In this document: positions 35,448 to 46,651 of the stretch, in pieces
How the letters are laid out: every line of letters begins with the position of its first letter
How positions within the stretch are numbered: position 1 is the first letter of the stretch
Source of the DNA: Lepraria neglecta
Taxonomy: Eukaryota; Ascomycota; Lecanoromycetes; Lecanorales; Stereocaulaceae
Assembly: GCA_033220425.1 (NCBI GenBank)
Contig: CM065651.1
Coordinates: forward strand, 372,001-436,000
DNA: 64,000 bases
Direction: 5' to 3'
The notes under the pieces: model-generated
Seen by the model: the letters and a program-made list of their open reading frames with translations, nothing else
Told to the model about the DNA's origin: nothing
Database searches by the model: none
Made by a program: the position numbers and the translations under genes

Positions 35448-36652
35448 ATGCAGGTCTTCAGCCGCCGTACGGCTGGCGTCTTGCAAGCTGCTGCCCGGAG
35501 GCAGGGCTATTCAACTGCCACCTCAGCATATGCCGCAACCGCAGAGAACCTCCGCATAAACGGCGAAACAAAGGTCATATTCCAGGGGTTTACCGGGAAG
35601 CAGGGAAGGTACGTGTTGGTGGTCCTAAAGGCCTCGATTGTATGCTAAGGGGATTGCAGCTTTCATGCTCAGCAAGCTATCGACTATGGTAATCTACGAA
35701 AGACAATGTCCGAGCGGGATGGTTGGATTGACACGATACAGGAACCAAGGTCGTTGGCGGGACCAATCCCAAGAAAGCCGGAGAAACGCATCTCGGGAAG
35801 CCTGTCTTCGCCAACGTCAGAGATGCCGTCAAAGAGACTGGGGCAACTGCCTCCGCCATTTTCGTGCCGTAAGGAGCACTGCCATAGTCATTAATGAGGT
35901 CCCTTGCTGATTACCGACCACGTATCAGACCACCACTAGCAGCGGCAGGAATCGAAGAAGCCATCGAAGCCGAAATAGGCCTGGTCGTTTGCATCACAGA
36001 AGGAATTCCCCAACACGACATGGTCCGCATAACAGACATCCTCAAGACCCAAGGCAAAACGCGCCTCGTAGGCCCCAATTGCCCCGGCATCATTGCTCCA
36101 GGTCAATGCAAAATCGGTATCATGCCAGGCTTCATCCACAAGCGCGGACGAATAGGCATCGTTTCGCGATCTGGGACTCTCACATATGAAGCTGTGAACC
36201 AGACTACGCAGGCTGGACTGGGACAGAGTCTTGTGGTTGGCATTGGAGGGGATCCGTTTTCGGGCACGAACTTTATCGATTGCTTGAAGGTGTTCTTGGC
36301 GGATGAGGAGACCGATGGGATTATTATGATTGGGGAGATTGGAGGCAGTGCGGAGGAGGATGCCGCGGATTTCTTGAAAGCAAACAATACGTCGAACAAG
36401 CCTGCGGTCAGCTTTATTGCAGGTATCTCTGCACCACCTGGCAGGAGGATGGGTCACGCAGGTAGGTGTTATCTTCTGTGCTCTCTGAGGCTCATACTTA
36501 CTTTTTGATTAGGAGCAATCGTGAGCGGCGGCAAAGGAGGTGCAGATTCGAAGATCTCGGCATTGGAGGCTGCAGGTGTTATTGTGGAGAGGAGTCCGGC
36601 GTCGTTGGGCAAGACGCTGCATGCTGAGTTTGTGAAGCGAGATCTCATTTGA
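35448..36652 (+). CDS. LSC1: Succinyl-CoA ligase alpha subunit, mitochondrial
   Basis: Exons 35448-35608, 35660-35688, 35742-35868, 35929-36461 and 36513-36652 give 329 residues. The first 30 residues are rich in Arg, Ala and Ser with RRQGYS, a mitochondrial presequence with likely cleavage there. The CoA-binding part has [22 protein letters not shown] and [11 protein letters not shown]; the ligase part has [25 protein letters not shown] and the phosphohistidine loop [17 protein letters not shown]. With the beta subunit it interconverts succinyl-CoA and succinate with nucleotide synthesis in the TCA cycle. Introns are 51-60 nt; exon 2 is only 29 nt, and the last intron cuts the codon right after the catalytic His-Ala pair. 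Confidence 0.95.
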
Positions 36653-37576
36653 TCGGACCACCCATCTCTTTTACAGGTTTACTCCATTTCTGTGAACTTC
36701 CTAGCTCTCTCTTCGTGTACCTAGCCGTCCTCCCACTTCTTGAACGCGCAATTCGAATACCTACTCCTGTATCTACCTAACACAAGCACCTGATCGACAT
36801 GCGAAATCCAACTCTACCCACGTTTGCAAGTTGTGATGTAGCGAGATGGGATGCAGGTGGAGATATCGATGGATGGGAAAATTGTCATTGAAGGATAGAG
36901 GCTGGGGTGGATTATATTTATTGGGGGCAGGGGAAGAATATTCGAGCCTTCGGCTTACGCTTTAGTATTGATAGTGGAGAATGCATATTGGACAGCCCAA
37001 ATCGCAGCTCCTCGCACTCATCAGTTGCCACAATTACTGCTCCCCCGTCTGATCTTATTAGGAGTTCCCAGCTCCTCCTACAAATCAAACAACCAAGCTC
37101 CCAGGTACTTATTGGAGGCTAATGGCAGAATCTCAGCTCCTGCCTTGAATCGAATGGCTCGAATCCAACTCCTATGTCTAACAAATACACTGGGTACAAG
37201 CTCCTGCTCAGGAGTAGGTAGCTTCAATACCCACTGCGTAGTCGAATCAGACATCGTTGTTTGGTTAAGGTAAGATATCAAAGAACATCAAGCTCTATTT
37301 CTTGCTCCCTTGTCAACGGCATGGGCAAAAGCGGGACAATGTGAGCTGTAATTGGCATAGAAGTATATACATGGGACTGAGCTGCCATGAAGTTGGCCTA
37401 CCTCGCAAATACAAGGTTCCACTCTCAAGGATAGGCTTAGGGGAAAATGATAGTCAGAAATATATTGACCATTTACTACCGAAGCTACCTTATGTATATG
37501 CGAATGCCTCCAATGCATCCCCAAAAAAATCCACCTTATACGCAAACCCCCTTAAACCATCTCAGCCTCAAAACCG
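36653..37576. other. Convergent intergenic region with a weak small ORF
   Basis: LSC1 3' flank and carboxypeptidase 3' flank. On the minus strand 37254-37078 an ATG-started frame of 58 codons has a protein-like composition (several Trp and Arg), but no family match, no splice partner and no domain. It is noted but not called as a gene. Confidence 0.4.
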
Positions 37577-39144
37577 CTAAGTCGATTTCAATGGCCCCCC
37601 ACCCATTATCTGCTTAAAGACCTGCAACGCAACTTGAGGCTGATAATAAGGGACCTCGTGGCCCGCCCCAAACACTCTCAAAAAGTTAAAGTTGCCCACA
37701 GTCTTGAAAGTCCCTCCCTGCGTCCCGCTGACGGTGTAAGTGTTCAACGGCGCGGCATTGAAGGCCGAGGTGCCGGAGTAGGTGACTGCGTTGGCGGCGG
37801 CAAGACCGCCGAACCAGTTGCAGATCCAGTCGGCGTCACCAGCCCACACGACCACTTGAATACCGGACTGCACAACGGCAGAGAGTTGGGTGAGAAAGGA
37901 GCGGGAGTCTGACAACGGGTAGGTTAGTGGATGGGTGGTTGACGGACGAAGAGGGGAGGGCTTACCATCGCCTGTGGCGGCGAACTTATTGTATGGGGCA
38001 TTGGGACACTCGGTATATGTGGCTTTGGCACCAATTGCACTAGTGACGGATGGCTGGAGGAGATAGCTCGAGTAGGTCTCAGGTGGATAGGGGTCCGCGC
38101 TTGGCTCGCGAATGTCATAGACATCAAAGTCGTAAGCGGCAACGCCTCCATTAGCTGGAGTAGCGCTGAGAGGCCCCTCAATGTCATTATAACAGGTATT
38201 GTCTGCAGTTTCGCAGGCGGAGTTGGATCCCGAGGATTTGCACGTGTTGAGAGCCGGGACGCACTTGCTGTTGTATGTGTTGGTGTAGGTGGTGTGCTGC
38301 GCAGCAGTGATGATGGGCTTGTAGGTATTGTTGTAGGAGAAGTCGACGTAGGCCTTGTACTGGAGTGTAGGATCAAACCATCCGTTGTTGATGCCGAGGG
38401 CAACCAGCTTGATGTTCTGGCCTTTCACGGTACCACTCGTTATGGCGGCGTTTTGTTGCTCGAAATAGTCGGCGAATTCTGGACCGTAGTGTCCTCCGTA
38501 TGATTCGGTGAAGATGCCGAAGTTACGGTTCTCGTATTGAGGGAACTGCGCGTAGAATGCCTGCAAAAATGTCCAGACGTACGGTGCTGCAGTGACCGTG
38601 CTTGAGGCGCCGTCTGTGCCGTAGGAGAAACCAGTGCCGATAGGCTGGTCCACGTATAGCATATTCGCGTAGGTGTTGAAGCTATATGGGTTGAGGGACG
38701 GCGTCGAAGCGCCATTGGCGAAGTGGCAAGGACCGTTTTCCTGGAAGAGGCCAATCATACTACTGCAACCTGGACCACCGTTGAACCATGTAGCCAGTGG
38801 TGCTGTAGTAGGGGCTGTGCGGGCTTCGAAGAACCAGAACCACCTTTGTAATGTCAGACATTGAAGGCTAGACGCAGGAAGAATACTTACATGTTCATGT
38901 TGGTTCCAACAGACAAGTACCCAGAGTACTGGTTCACACCTGGCGTAGTCTCGCAGATGCCTGAGTTGGTGACGAATTCAATCTTGGCACCGGTGGCAGC
39001 ATGCTCGAAGACAGTGAAATTTTGCCCATCACGCTCAACGAAAGATCGCTTGTCCTTGGGAGCCTCGTCATTGGGAACTGGAGAGGCAAAGGCGGAAGAG
39101 CTAAGGGCAAGCCCCACAGAGATTAGTTGATTGCAAAGACGCAT
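37577..39144 (-). CDS. Secreted serine carboxypeptidase (peptidase family S10)
   Basis: Exons 39144-38891, 38843-37966 and 37908-37577 give 487 residues. An N-terminal signal peptide of about 20 residues (hydrophobic, ending AFAS) is followed by a short pro-region. The oxyanion segment FNGGPGCSS and the catalytic triad are visible: Ser in FTESYGGHYGPEF, Asp in WAGDADWICNW and His in FGAGHEVPYY. S10 enzymes remove C-terminal residues from peptides at acid pH; with a signal peptide and no retention signal it is probably extracellular or vacuolar. Introns are 47 and 57 nt. Upstream, TATTTAAG about 65 bp before the ATG could serve as a TATA element. Confidence 0.93.
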
Positions 39145-40961
39145 TCTGAAGGTTAGAGAAAGTGAAAATGCTTTGAATAAGGAGACTTGTTTTGCATGGA
39201 AGACTTTGACATCTTAAATAGATAGGAGACTGGACTGGATCACTAGAACCTGCAGCTCGACCTGCCCAAGAGAGCAGGCTTTGACGTGGAGGGGAATAAT
39301 TGACGCTCCGGCGCGGATCGCACAGCTATTGATCATGCAGGCGAGCTTCCAGCGACGGCGAACAAGTACATTGTGTGGGTGACCGAGGGTATTTCCCACC
39401 CATCAGCCATTAATGTTGGCAGCATCCTCATCCGGATGGTCAGCCGATGAGTGCCAAGAATCCAGGTACGATGCAAGACACAAAGTGAAGGCTATGTTTA
39501 TGCATGATAGGCTCGCAGTGGCAATGTCCTAGTTCTGGCCTATGATAGCTTCGCCCATCGCAATGCTGCAAACAGGGGAAGGTCGAGGGAATTACTGTAA
39601 TTGGATGGTCTTGCCTGGAGCTGCGAAACGCGAAAATGAAAGTCGTTTCTTGCCATTTCCCCTGAAATGTCCAAGATATTCCAAGAACAAGAGGGCTGCG
39701 CTTAGCGTTAACACGCGACACAGCATGTCTTTTCATCCGAGGTCTATCCTTCTGCAATTTCGGCCGTGTTCATGCCCTGCTCCGGGTGGATGATGATGGA
39801 GAAAGATGGGGGGGCGAGATTTGATCGACAGCGGGCGGATGCGCGTCCTTTTCTTAGCGTCCGCCTGCCGAGGCTTCCACTTTCCTTCCTTGAGTCTTCC
39901 ACTCTTGCCACCCTCCTTCCTTATTCAACCATTAATCAACATGGCCCCAAATTGTGCAGCTGAAGATACACATCGCTATCGCTCTCGTGACATGGACCCT
40001 TTGGTCAACACAAGGATTCTAGGCCTATGCGCACCTCCCTAAATAGGCATCCCACCCATGCGAGCAATGTTTACTCGACTTGACGCAGGTTCGCCTGCAT
40101 TCATATCAACCACTCTACAGACTCGTTCCACGCCGGGTCGATAGTCGCATATTATGGGAATGCTAGCAGGGTACCCATGATATCTCTTTTGTCCAATAAG
40201 GGCTGCTGTATAAGTATTTCTGTGTCGCTCTAGAAGGGTTCACCCCCTAGTTGGCCCGTAGACCCGGGGAGAGTATCCCTAGAGCTCGTCCGCTATGCCC
40301 TAAGCCGATAGGTTCCGGAGACAAACCTGTCGCCTAAGCAATAAGCTCTAGGGCATATTCTAGGGAGGCTACAGGCGTCAGCCCTACGAGTGGCCCATTC
40401 GGGGGTGAACCCTTCTATTGGCTTCTACCCCCTGGAACTTGTAGCTGAACAAATACGACTATCGACCCGCCGCGAAACGAGTCTTGTTAGACCTACCAAT
40501 CTCTAGCTACCCATTGAGGATATTACACGCGTGATCCTTCATGGGTCCCAGTTTTAACTTAGCAGCTATTAGGATTTGACAGTTCCTTATCTTTGACAAT
40601 CTCTGAAACATGGAGCCGCACCATTTACTATTTGCGCGACTATCAGCATCGCACTTCTCAACGTCGTATTCTTGGTCGAGTATTGATTAACCGACACCTC
40701 GAAACATAGGCAAAACACTTCTCTAATCGCAGCAACAGTGAGGGTCCTCAACATGAACTCCTGGTCCTGGTCCTGGTTGTATTGTTTTCAAAATGTCTAC
40801 ATCGTCGATATATCCGCCGAAAACTGGTAAACAAGCTTCAGATTATGCGATGTCTTACATACGTGCTTTCAAGGACTCTTCAGAAGACATGTGTTCCTGG
40901 TCTCCACCCCGAGAATTGAGAATTGGCTTCTTCTCACTCCGTGAGCGCGATTCAGAACACA
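39145..40961. other. Gene-free region containing a MITE-like element
   Basis: Carboxypeptidase promoter on the left and the leader of the secreted orphan gene on the right. Small open frames around 39766-40042 and 40793-41065 have no protein-like features. The notable structure is the palindromic element at 40231-40417. Confidence 0.5.
40231..40417. mobile_element. MITE-like palindromic element with 17-bp terminal inverted repeats
   Basis: The ends are exact inverted copies: TAGAAGGGTTCACCCCC at 40231-40247 and its reverse complement at 40401-40417. The outermost TA at each side fits the TA target duplication of Tc1/mariner-type elements, which would make the element proper 40233-40415. Similarity continues inwards: TTGGCCCGTAG pairs imperfectly with CTACGAGTGGCCCA, CCCTAGAGCT with AGCTCTAGGG, and ATAGGTT with AACCTGT, so the whole element could fold into a long hairpin. 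It has no open frame of note. Non-autonomous DNA transposon is the best reading; a bidirectional terminator-like hairpin is the alternative. Confidence 0.75.
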
Positions 40962-42005
40962 ATGTTTCCAGGGAAAGTCTCCTTCAATACTACATCCAGC
41001 TTCATACTTCAAATCTTACTCAGTTTAACTATTTCAAAATCGGCTACTTCTACACTACTTCCTAATTCCCCAAACACAATCGACTACGTTGCTACAACTT
41101 CAAATACAACCCTCGTCGATGGTGTAGATTCTCGCTTTGATGTCGGATACACATTTGATACACCAGTCCTCCCCATTACCCCATGTCTCATGAATGCTCT
41201 GGCGGCCGTGAGGGAACTAGCCGTCGGGGACTTCACCGGAAATCTCACGCCTAAAACGTACAGACTCACAGATTACCCTAGCGTGTCCATAGTGACCGAT
41301 ACCACGTCGAGTTCAGAGACGATAGAGACGCGTTTTGTTATCTGGGGTATTTGGAAAGGCATCCGACATGTGGTCTTAAGCGGCAAGTTTCGGAACGTCC
41401 TCTTCACGTTGAACTGGAAGGGAGCCGTGGTTGGCTACGTTATGGTCGTCCGATCCGGAGCGGTATTGGGTATTGCAAGGAGTAATAACAGTCAGATTAT
41501 CTCGCAGAGATCGGACGCTTTGTCTATTTCTAACACTACAGCAAACCTCCCCCAAATCAACAACAGCGTGGTTATTACAGACCCTGTGGACGAAGCAAAA
41601 TTGGAAGTTTCCCTCACTTTGACCGGGCAGGTCTTCACGATCTACGAAGTCTTCTCCACTGTATTAGCCGCCTTAGCAAATCTGGCTGAAGCCCCAAAAG
41701 ACCAGCGATTGCGGTATATTTCGCTGTCCCCGGACTATTACGACACAACGCTTGCAATTTTCGACCCTCGAGAATCCCCCCAAACAAGCTCTCCGATCTT
41801 GAATTGTGAGGAGACTTTGATGGCCATGGCAATGATCCCTCGCTATATGGTGCAAAGATCAGAATTCAGGGAAGTGGTTTTAAGCATAAGAGTAGACGGT
41901 GTTCTGATCGGCAAAGGCTTCATGAGCCGAGGAAGGGTGGGAAACGGTACCTCGCCATCACTCAGTGAGAAATCCATGAGCCGAGCAGCACCTGGAGAAC
42001 AATAG
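40962..42005 (+). CDS. Predicted secreted protein of unknown function
   Basis: A single frame of 347 residues beginning with a probable signal peptide (hydrophobic stretch FILQILLSLTI, likely cleaved near SATS). The mature part has many N-glycosylation sequons (for example NTT, NSS-like and NGT sites), few cysteines and no membrane segment. A central segment IWGIWKGIRHVVLSG followed by LFTLNWKGAVVGYVMV has the look of a compact beta-rich fold. I do not recognise a family. The ATG at 40962 is the first in frame; an upstream TTG would add 13 residues without improving the signal. It lies between the MITE-like element and the DUR3 locus and shows no obvious functional link to either. Confidence 0.7.
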   Translation: MFPGKVSFNTTSSFILQILLSLTISKSATSTLLPNSPNTIDYVATTSNTTLVDGVDSRFDVGYTFDTPVLPITPCLMNALAAVRELAVGDFTGNLTPKTYRLTDYPSVSIVTDTTSSSETIETRFVIWGIWKGIRHVVLSGKFRNVLFTLNWKGAVVGYVMVVRSGAVLGIARSNNSQIISQRSDALSISNTTANLPQINNSVVITDPVDEAKLEVSLTLTGQVFTIYEVFSTVLAALANLAEAPKDQRLRYISLSPDYYDTTLAIFDPRESPQTSSPILNCEETLMAMAMIPRYMVQRSEFREVVLSIRVDGVLIGKGFMSRGRVGNGTSPSLSEKSMSRAAPGEQ

Positions 42006-42041
42006 GCACCATCCGTTATTTCCTCACCTAATTAAAAATCA

Positions 42042-42317
42042 TCATAGCCTAGTGGCCAGCACCTCTGAATTTGGGACCGTCTCCAACTCCGGAACGCCTT
42101 CTAACAAGATTTTGGAGCCAGTATCTTTCCACTCAGATGAACAGTCGAGTCGCTGGGCAGGTTCAGCGAGCAGACAAGGGAGATGAAAGGCCTGTTTGAT
42201 CGCTCCAAGGACATATCTTGCCTCTCGAATCAGGCTCTCGATTGGGAAGAAACTGCTTCGAATGGTGCTCACGGGTGCTAAAGCCAGCATTCTCTGGCTT
42301 TGGCCGAGGCTTTCCAT
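42042..42317 (-). CDS. Small hypothetical ORF
   Basis: A 91-codon ATG-started frame convergent with the secreted orphan gene. The peptide has an amphipathic segment (IREARYVLGAIKQAF) and normal composition, but no recognised domain, signal peptide or clear splice partner. It could be the tail or relic of a larger gene, or a chance frame in a 3' flank. Confidence 0.25.
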   Translation of the reverse strand: MESLGQSQRMLALAPVSTIRSSFFPIESLIREARYVLGAIKQAFHLPCLLAEPAQRLDCSSEWKDTGSKILLEGVPELETVPNSEVLATRL

Positions 42318-42797
42318 CTAATCTGGCTCTGCGTCATGGAGCGTGACTATGCTGGACGCCCTTTCCAAACGCCGCGCCTTGGAGCGCACTCTCTGCCATC
42401 TGCCACCTTGGCTGGCTTTTTCGAATAGGATTGGAACAGCATACTAGAACTACGTGCATTGTTCCTAGTATTCAACGTTTGACCCGTTGGAACCTCCCGA
42501 AAGCTTCACCCTGGACGCTTATCAAAATCTTGCTTCAGCTCTTTAATTAGTCTAAATTTAGTCACCTTCCTATCTAGGATTGGAGAACTTCTACACTATC
42601 GTTTCACATTGACCATTGGCTCAGTGATGTCACCTTTACGATGCGCCCAGTCGTTTATCGTTGTTATCTCAACGGCGATAAGCGCGACGCAGATCACGCA
42701 TTTCTGTATATAAGACTTGGGGTAATTATCATCATAATGCCTTTCCTTTTCCCGTTTCCTCCTTTGTTTTCTGTCTCTTTCTTAGAAGATCAATACG
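42318..42797. other. DUR3 upstream region
   Basis: This contains the presumed DUR3 promoter and leader, including GATA cores such as CGATAAGC near 42676, compatible with nitrogen control by GATA factors that is usual for urea transporters. That regulation is inference from the family. Confidence 0.4.
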
Positions 42798-45109
42798 ATG
42801 TCCTCAACAACTCCACTTCCAGTCGGCGTGGGCTATGGCGTCGTTGTGGGAATCGGGTTCTTTTTTGCCTTTGTTATGTGCGGTATCTCATACATTCAGG
42901 TCTGTACCGCTCCAACCAGGCATATTTTAGAAACTCCGACTCACAAATCTGTAGAATCGATATACTCGATTCTCTACCAAGACGAGCGAAGAATTCAATA
43001 CCGCAAGTAGAAGTGTCAAACCTGGCCTAATTGCGAGTGGAATTGTCTCAGCATGGACTTGGGCCGCTACACTACTGCAGTCAGGCACAGTCGCTTATGA
43101 GTATGGCGTGGCAGGGCCCTTTTGGGTGAGTTCTTGATTGGGATCGTTTATCCCTTTTTCTGGAAGGCATTGACTCACGTCTTTTCGTAGTGTACGTCTT
43201 TTCGGAGTCCAATTTTCCTCTTTTGACCTAAGTTCTGAGCCTTGAAGCATGTCTAGAGAGCAAAGGCTCCCAAGACATGTCTCAGGCCTCCAGATCCCGT
43301 CTTAAACAGGCAACACTGACTCCGAAATTATTATCTAGATGCCGCTGGTGCAACGGTCCAGATATTGATGTTCTCAATATTGGCATGCAAAGTTAAGCAG
43401 AATGCACCAAGATGCCATACGTATTTGGAGATCATTTACACCCGCTATGGAGTTGTGACTCACTGGATTTACATCTTTTTCGCTCTGCTCACAAACGTAC
43501 TTGTGAGCAGCCAGCTTCTTTTGGGCGGAAGCGCGGTAGTCACATCGCTTACGGGCATGAATGTCTACGCTGCGATCTTCCTAATACCACTTGGAGTTTG
43601 CGTCTATGTTGTCCTCGGAGGCCTGCGCGCTACGTTTCTCTGTAAGTCGCGCCTCCCTCACGTGCTCAGTGCTGGTAGTATTAATGTGTTTCGATAGGCG
43701 ACTACTCCCACACGCTGATCCTCATGGTAATCATTCTCTACTTCATGTTTTCAGTCTACGCAACAAATTCTCAGATCGGCTCGCCATCCGCAATGTACAA
43801 CTTACTCAAGGAAGCCGCCGCCAAGCGTCCAGTTTCTGGCAACCAAGACGGCTCATATGTCACCATGAAGAGTAACTTCGCTCTGATCTTTGGCATCATT
43901 CAACTATGTTCTGGCAGCGGGACTGTTTTCTTGGATCAGGCCTATTGGCAGAGAGCTATTGCTAGCCGGCCTACCACCGCCGTCAGAGCATATATCCTCG
44001 GCGGTCTGGCTTGGTATGCCATCCCCTTCGGCTTTGCAACAACCCTAGGTCTCGCGGCAGTTGCTCTTACCGATTCCCCATCTTTTCCAACCTACCCCAA
44101 CACGATGACGCAAGCACAGGTCTCCGCCGGCCTCTCTACTCCCTTCGCCGCAACTGCTCTCCTAGGAACCGGAGGCGCCGTTGCGTTACTAATTGTATTA
44201 TTCATGGCAGTCACATCCTGCGCCTCGGCCGAACTCATCGCCGTCTCCTCGATCTTAACTTTCGACATCTACAAAACATACCTCAAGCCCACCGCAACAG
44301 CCGATCAGCTAATTTTCGTCGCACACATCGGTATCGGTGTATGGGGTTTCGTCATGGCCATTTTCGCCTGCATCTGGAACGCCATCGGCATTGATCTCGG
44401 GTGGCTCTTCCTGGTGATGGGCTTGCTTATCGGTGGAGCTGTTTTCCCTGCAGCATTTGCTATCACGTGGAAGGGGCAGACGAAAGCGGGCGCGATTTCT
44501 GGTGCTGTGGTGGGATTGTGTGCGGGACTGGTTGCATGGCTGGTTACTGCGCATCAGTACTATGGAAGTCTGAGTGTGACGACGACGGGGATGGAGTATC
44601 CGACACTGGCTGGCAATCTGGCGGCTATCATGACGGGATTGATTGTCACTGTGTGCGTATCTCTTGCCAAACCGGTACCTTTCGATTGGGATCAGACGAG
44701 GCTTATCAACGCACCCTCCATCTCGGCAACGGCAACTCCAAGCGTTGCTTCCTTAGACAAAGAGAACCCGAACAAAAACAGCGACCTGCCTACTGTGAGG
44801 GACGAAGAGAAGGAAATGATCGAGGACGAGGTTGCGGTGGAAGAACCGTCGAAGCTCCGGCGGGCTTTCAAGGTCGCTTGTATTGCTTCTTTCCTGCTTA
44901 CATTCGTCATGGACTTTTTGGTTCCCATTCCAATGTTCTTGTCACACTACATCTTCTCCCAAGGATTCTTCGTTGCGTGGGTGGTAATCACATTTTGCTG
45001 GGTCTTTTGCTCTACAGCCATCTCAGTAATACTGCCGATTTGGGAGACAGCTGGTTTCTTTAGGGATTTGTATAGAGAGGTTGTGAAAGGGGAGAGGGCA
45101 AGTAGGTGA
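42798..45109 (+). CDS. DUR3: Urea/proton symporter Dur3 (sodium:solute symporter family)
   Basis: Exons 42798-42899, 42955-43125, 43191 alone, 43339-43641 and 43698-45109 give 662 residues with about 15 membrane segments. Recognisable stretches include [67 protein letters not shown] and [26 protein letters not shown], typical of fungal Dur3. The protein takes up urea (and polyamines in yeast) across the plasma membrane with protons and is normally induced under nitrogen limitation. Between TGG (Trp) and ATGCC the conserved Tyr requires one T. The only arrangement with GT..AG introns on both sides is introns 43126-43190 (65 nt) and 43192-43338 (147 nt) around a single-nucleotide exon. A hydrophilic acidic loop precedes the last two helices. 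The first intron has the unusual donor GTCTGT. Confidence 0.9.
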
Positions 45110-45776
45110 ATGGTGCTAAAGATAGCCCTGGGTTTTGTTTTTAAATTTATAGACATGCATTAAAGAGCACCCGGGAATAGAGATAGATATCTATATAGAA
45201 GATTGCTCTTCGCTTGGCCGATCTTGACCAAGCCTGCAACTTGCAAGCAAAATTATCAATTTATCAACGCAGCTAACTTAAGCCGAACCTTTGTGGCGTC
45301 GATGGTGGACGAGTCCAGCCTGGCGCTCGAGTAGTGCGCTCGAAATGGAAGTCTAGACCAACGATGGCGCTGTCAATGTGAAACAACTCAGCTGAAACCC
45401 GATTGACAACTTGCAATCCACCCTGCTCTCAGTGATTATAAAACCAGACGCGACGGCCAACGTATTCAGTAGTCTGCCTCGCGATTCGCAAAACAATCTG
45501 CATAGTTCCCAATTTGACATCCAATATACCTGACAGTGAGCAGTAAAAGCTGGAGATTTGAGCAATGTAAATCTCCAATCACTACTCAGTGGCTACACTT
45601 TTGCGGCCAATCCTTGCATTTCGAGCTACCACGCCGGAAGGGCGAGATGTTACGGTCCTGGTGATCCTGCAGTCCGGGCTTTTTTGCTACCTCGAGCCTG
45701 CCCAACTGCTCGTAATCTGACATCGAATCTCAAGTCCCCAACATTCGCACACCGAAACCTAAAGGCACCAGTCACC
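45110..45776. other. Intergenic region after DUR3
   Basis: DUR3 3' flank and the leader of a small orphan ORF. Short open frames only; nothing recognised. Confidence 0.5.
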
Positions 45777-46167
45777 ATGGCAGAAGCGAAGCCCACAATC
45801 GTCCTCGTAGCCAACGGTCTCTCCGCCTCAAATGCGTGGTCGAACCCCAAGAATAACGACAATCACCAAAGCCGGCGAACTCTTGATGTTCGATGATGCC
45901 AAAAAATACATGGACGGCGGCACAGCGCCCGCATACTCGTCGACCTCGTTCGACCACTTCGAAGGGCTCACAGACAAAGCCTGTGAAGCACTCTTCGGGA
46001 AGGTGCTTGGAAAGGGCGATGTGCAAGACACGGGGTTGAAACTCGGTAAGACGATGACTGGGCCTAAGATTTTCGCCTGGCACGATGATAAGGAGATCTC
46101 TTTCGCGGAACTGGGCGCTAGGACGAAGGATTATGCGAAGATTATTCTGTTGGCATGCCGAGCTTAG
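45777..46167 (+). CDS. Small orphan protein, frame interrupted near its start
   Basis: A frame starting at ATG 45832 encodes 111 residues with a protein-like composition, containing ITKAGELLMFDDAKKYMDGG and MTGPKIFAWHDDKEISFAELG. A stronger start context (CACCATGG) at 45777 opens another frame, reading MAEAKPTIVLVANGLS, which ends at a stop near 45895. No GT..AG intron that I could place joins the two in frame. Either translation starts at 45832, or a single-base change has shifted the frame. I do not recognise the family; there is no signal peptide or membrane segment. Confidence 0.4.
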
Positions 46168-46485
46168 ATGGTATGCGTGTTGGTGAGTACGTCATTGCTT
46201 TGCTGTTGGTGTTTATCAGTATTGCTGACATTTCTAAAGATGGTATGAGCGAGTAGGCGTGTTTTTGAACCATGGATGATGTGAGGAGATCGGGGTGTTG
46301 GAAGCGTTATCTGGAAAGTAAATCGGTCCCATACTCTGTGTGTGACCTTGTTATGGTCGACCTGGTTGAGCAGTCTTTAGTAGTTCTGCCATGACTATAA
46401 TGGTGATCCAAGTACCGAAATGGTTGTCCCCGGCACCATATTCAAACCCTATCACACTCACTTCATGTGCCCAGATAACAAACAA

Positions 46486-46638
46486 GCTTGGGTAGTGCAG
46501 TGGTTAGCACACCAGGTCCAATGCGAGAGGGCTGTGTGCCCTGGTCTGTGTAACCTGTCTGCTGTCTTTGTGACTAGCCTGTGTGGTATGAAACTTCGTG
46601 GAATCCTGGAAACCTCAGTTCGATTCTAAGTCCGAGCA
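46486..46638 (+). tRNA. tRNA-like gene with about 81-nt interruption (His-like), possibly a relic
   Basis: The acceptor arm pairs fully (GCTTGGG at 46486-46492 with TCCGAGC at 46631-46637, two G-U), followed by unpaired A. The D arm is perfect (GTGC, loop AGTGGTTA, GCAC). The anticodon stem can form from CCAGG and the CCTGG next to AAAC. The T arm is CTCAG, TTCGATT, CTAAG with four of five pairs. Apart from the interruption the mature size is 72 nt. TAGTGCAGTGGTTAGCAC and the AAAC variable loop resemble tRNA-His. However, the anticodon loop is opened by about 81 nt, the base after the stem does not give the expected TTGTGG, and a second CCTGG occurs inside. It may be an unusual intron or an insertion-disrupted gene. 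T18 follows 13 nt after the end. Confidence 0.5.
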
Positions 46639-46651
46639 TTCGATCTCCAAA

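Noticed and set aside
39766-40042. Two overlapping plus-strand frames before the MITE-like element
   Set aside because: Low-complexity Leu/Ser/Pro composition; they lie in the carboxypeptidase upstream region with no protein features.
43126-43338. Single DUR3 intron from donor GTTCTT at 43131
   Set aside because: It would insert Val and change the conserved Tyr to Asn (FWVNAAG), and it uses a poor donor next to a consensus GTGAGT. The one-nucleotide exon preserves the family sequence.
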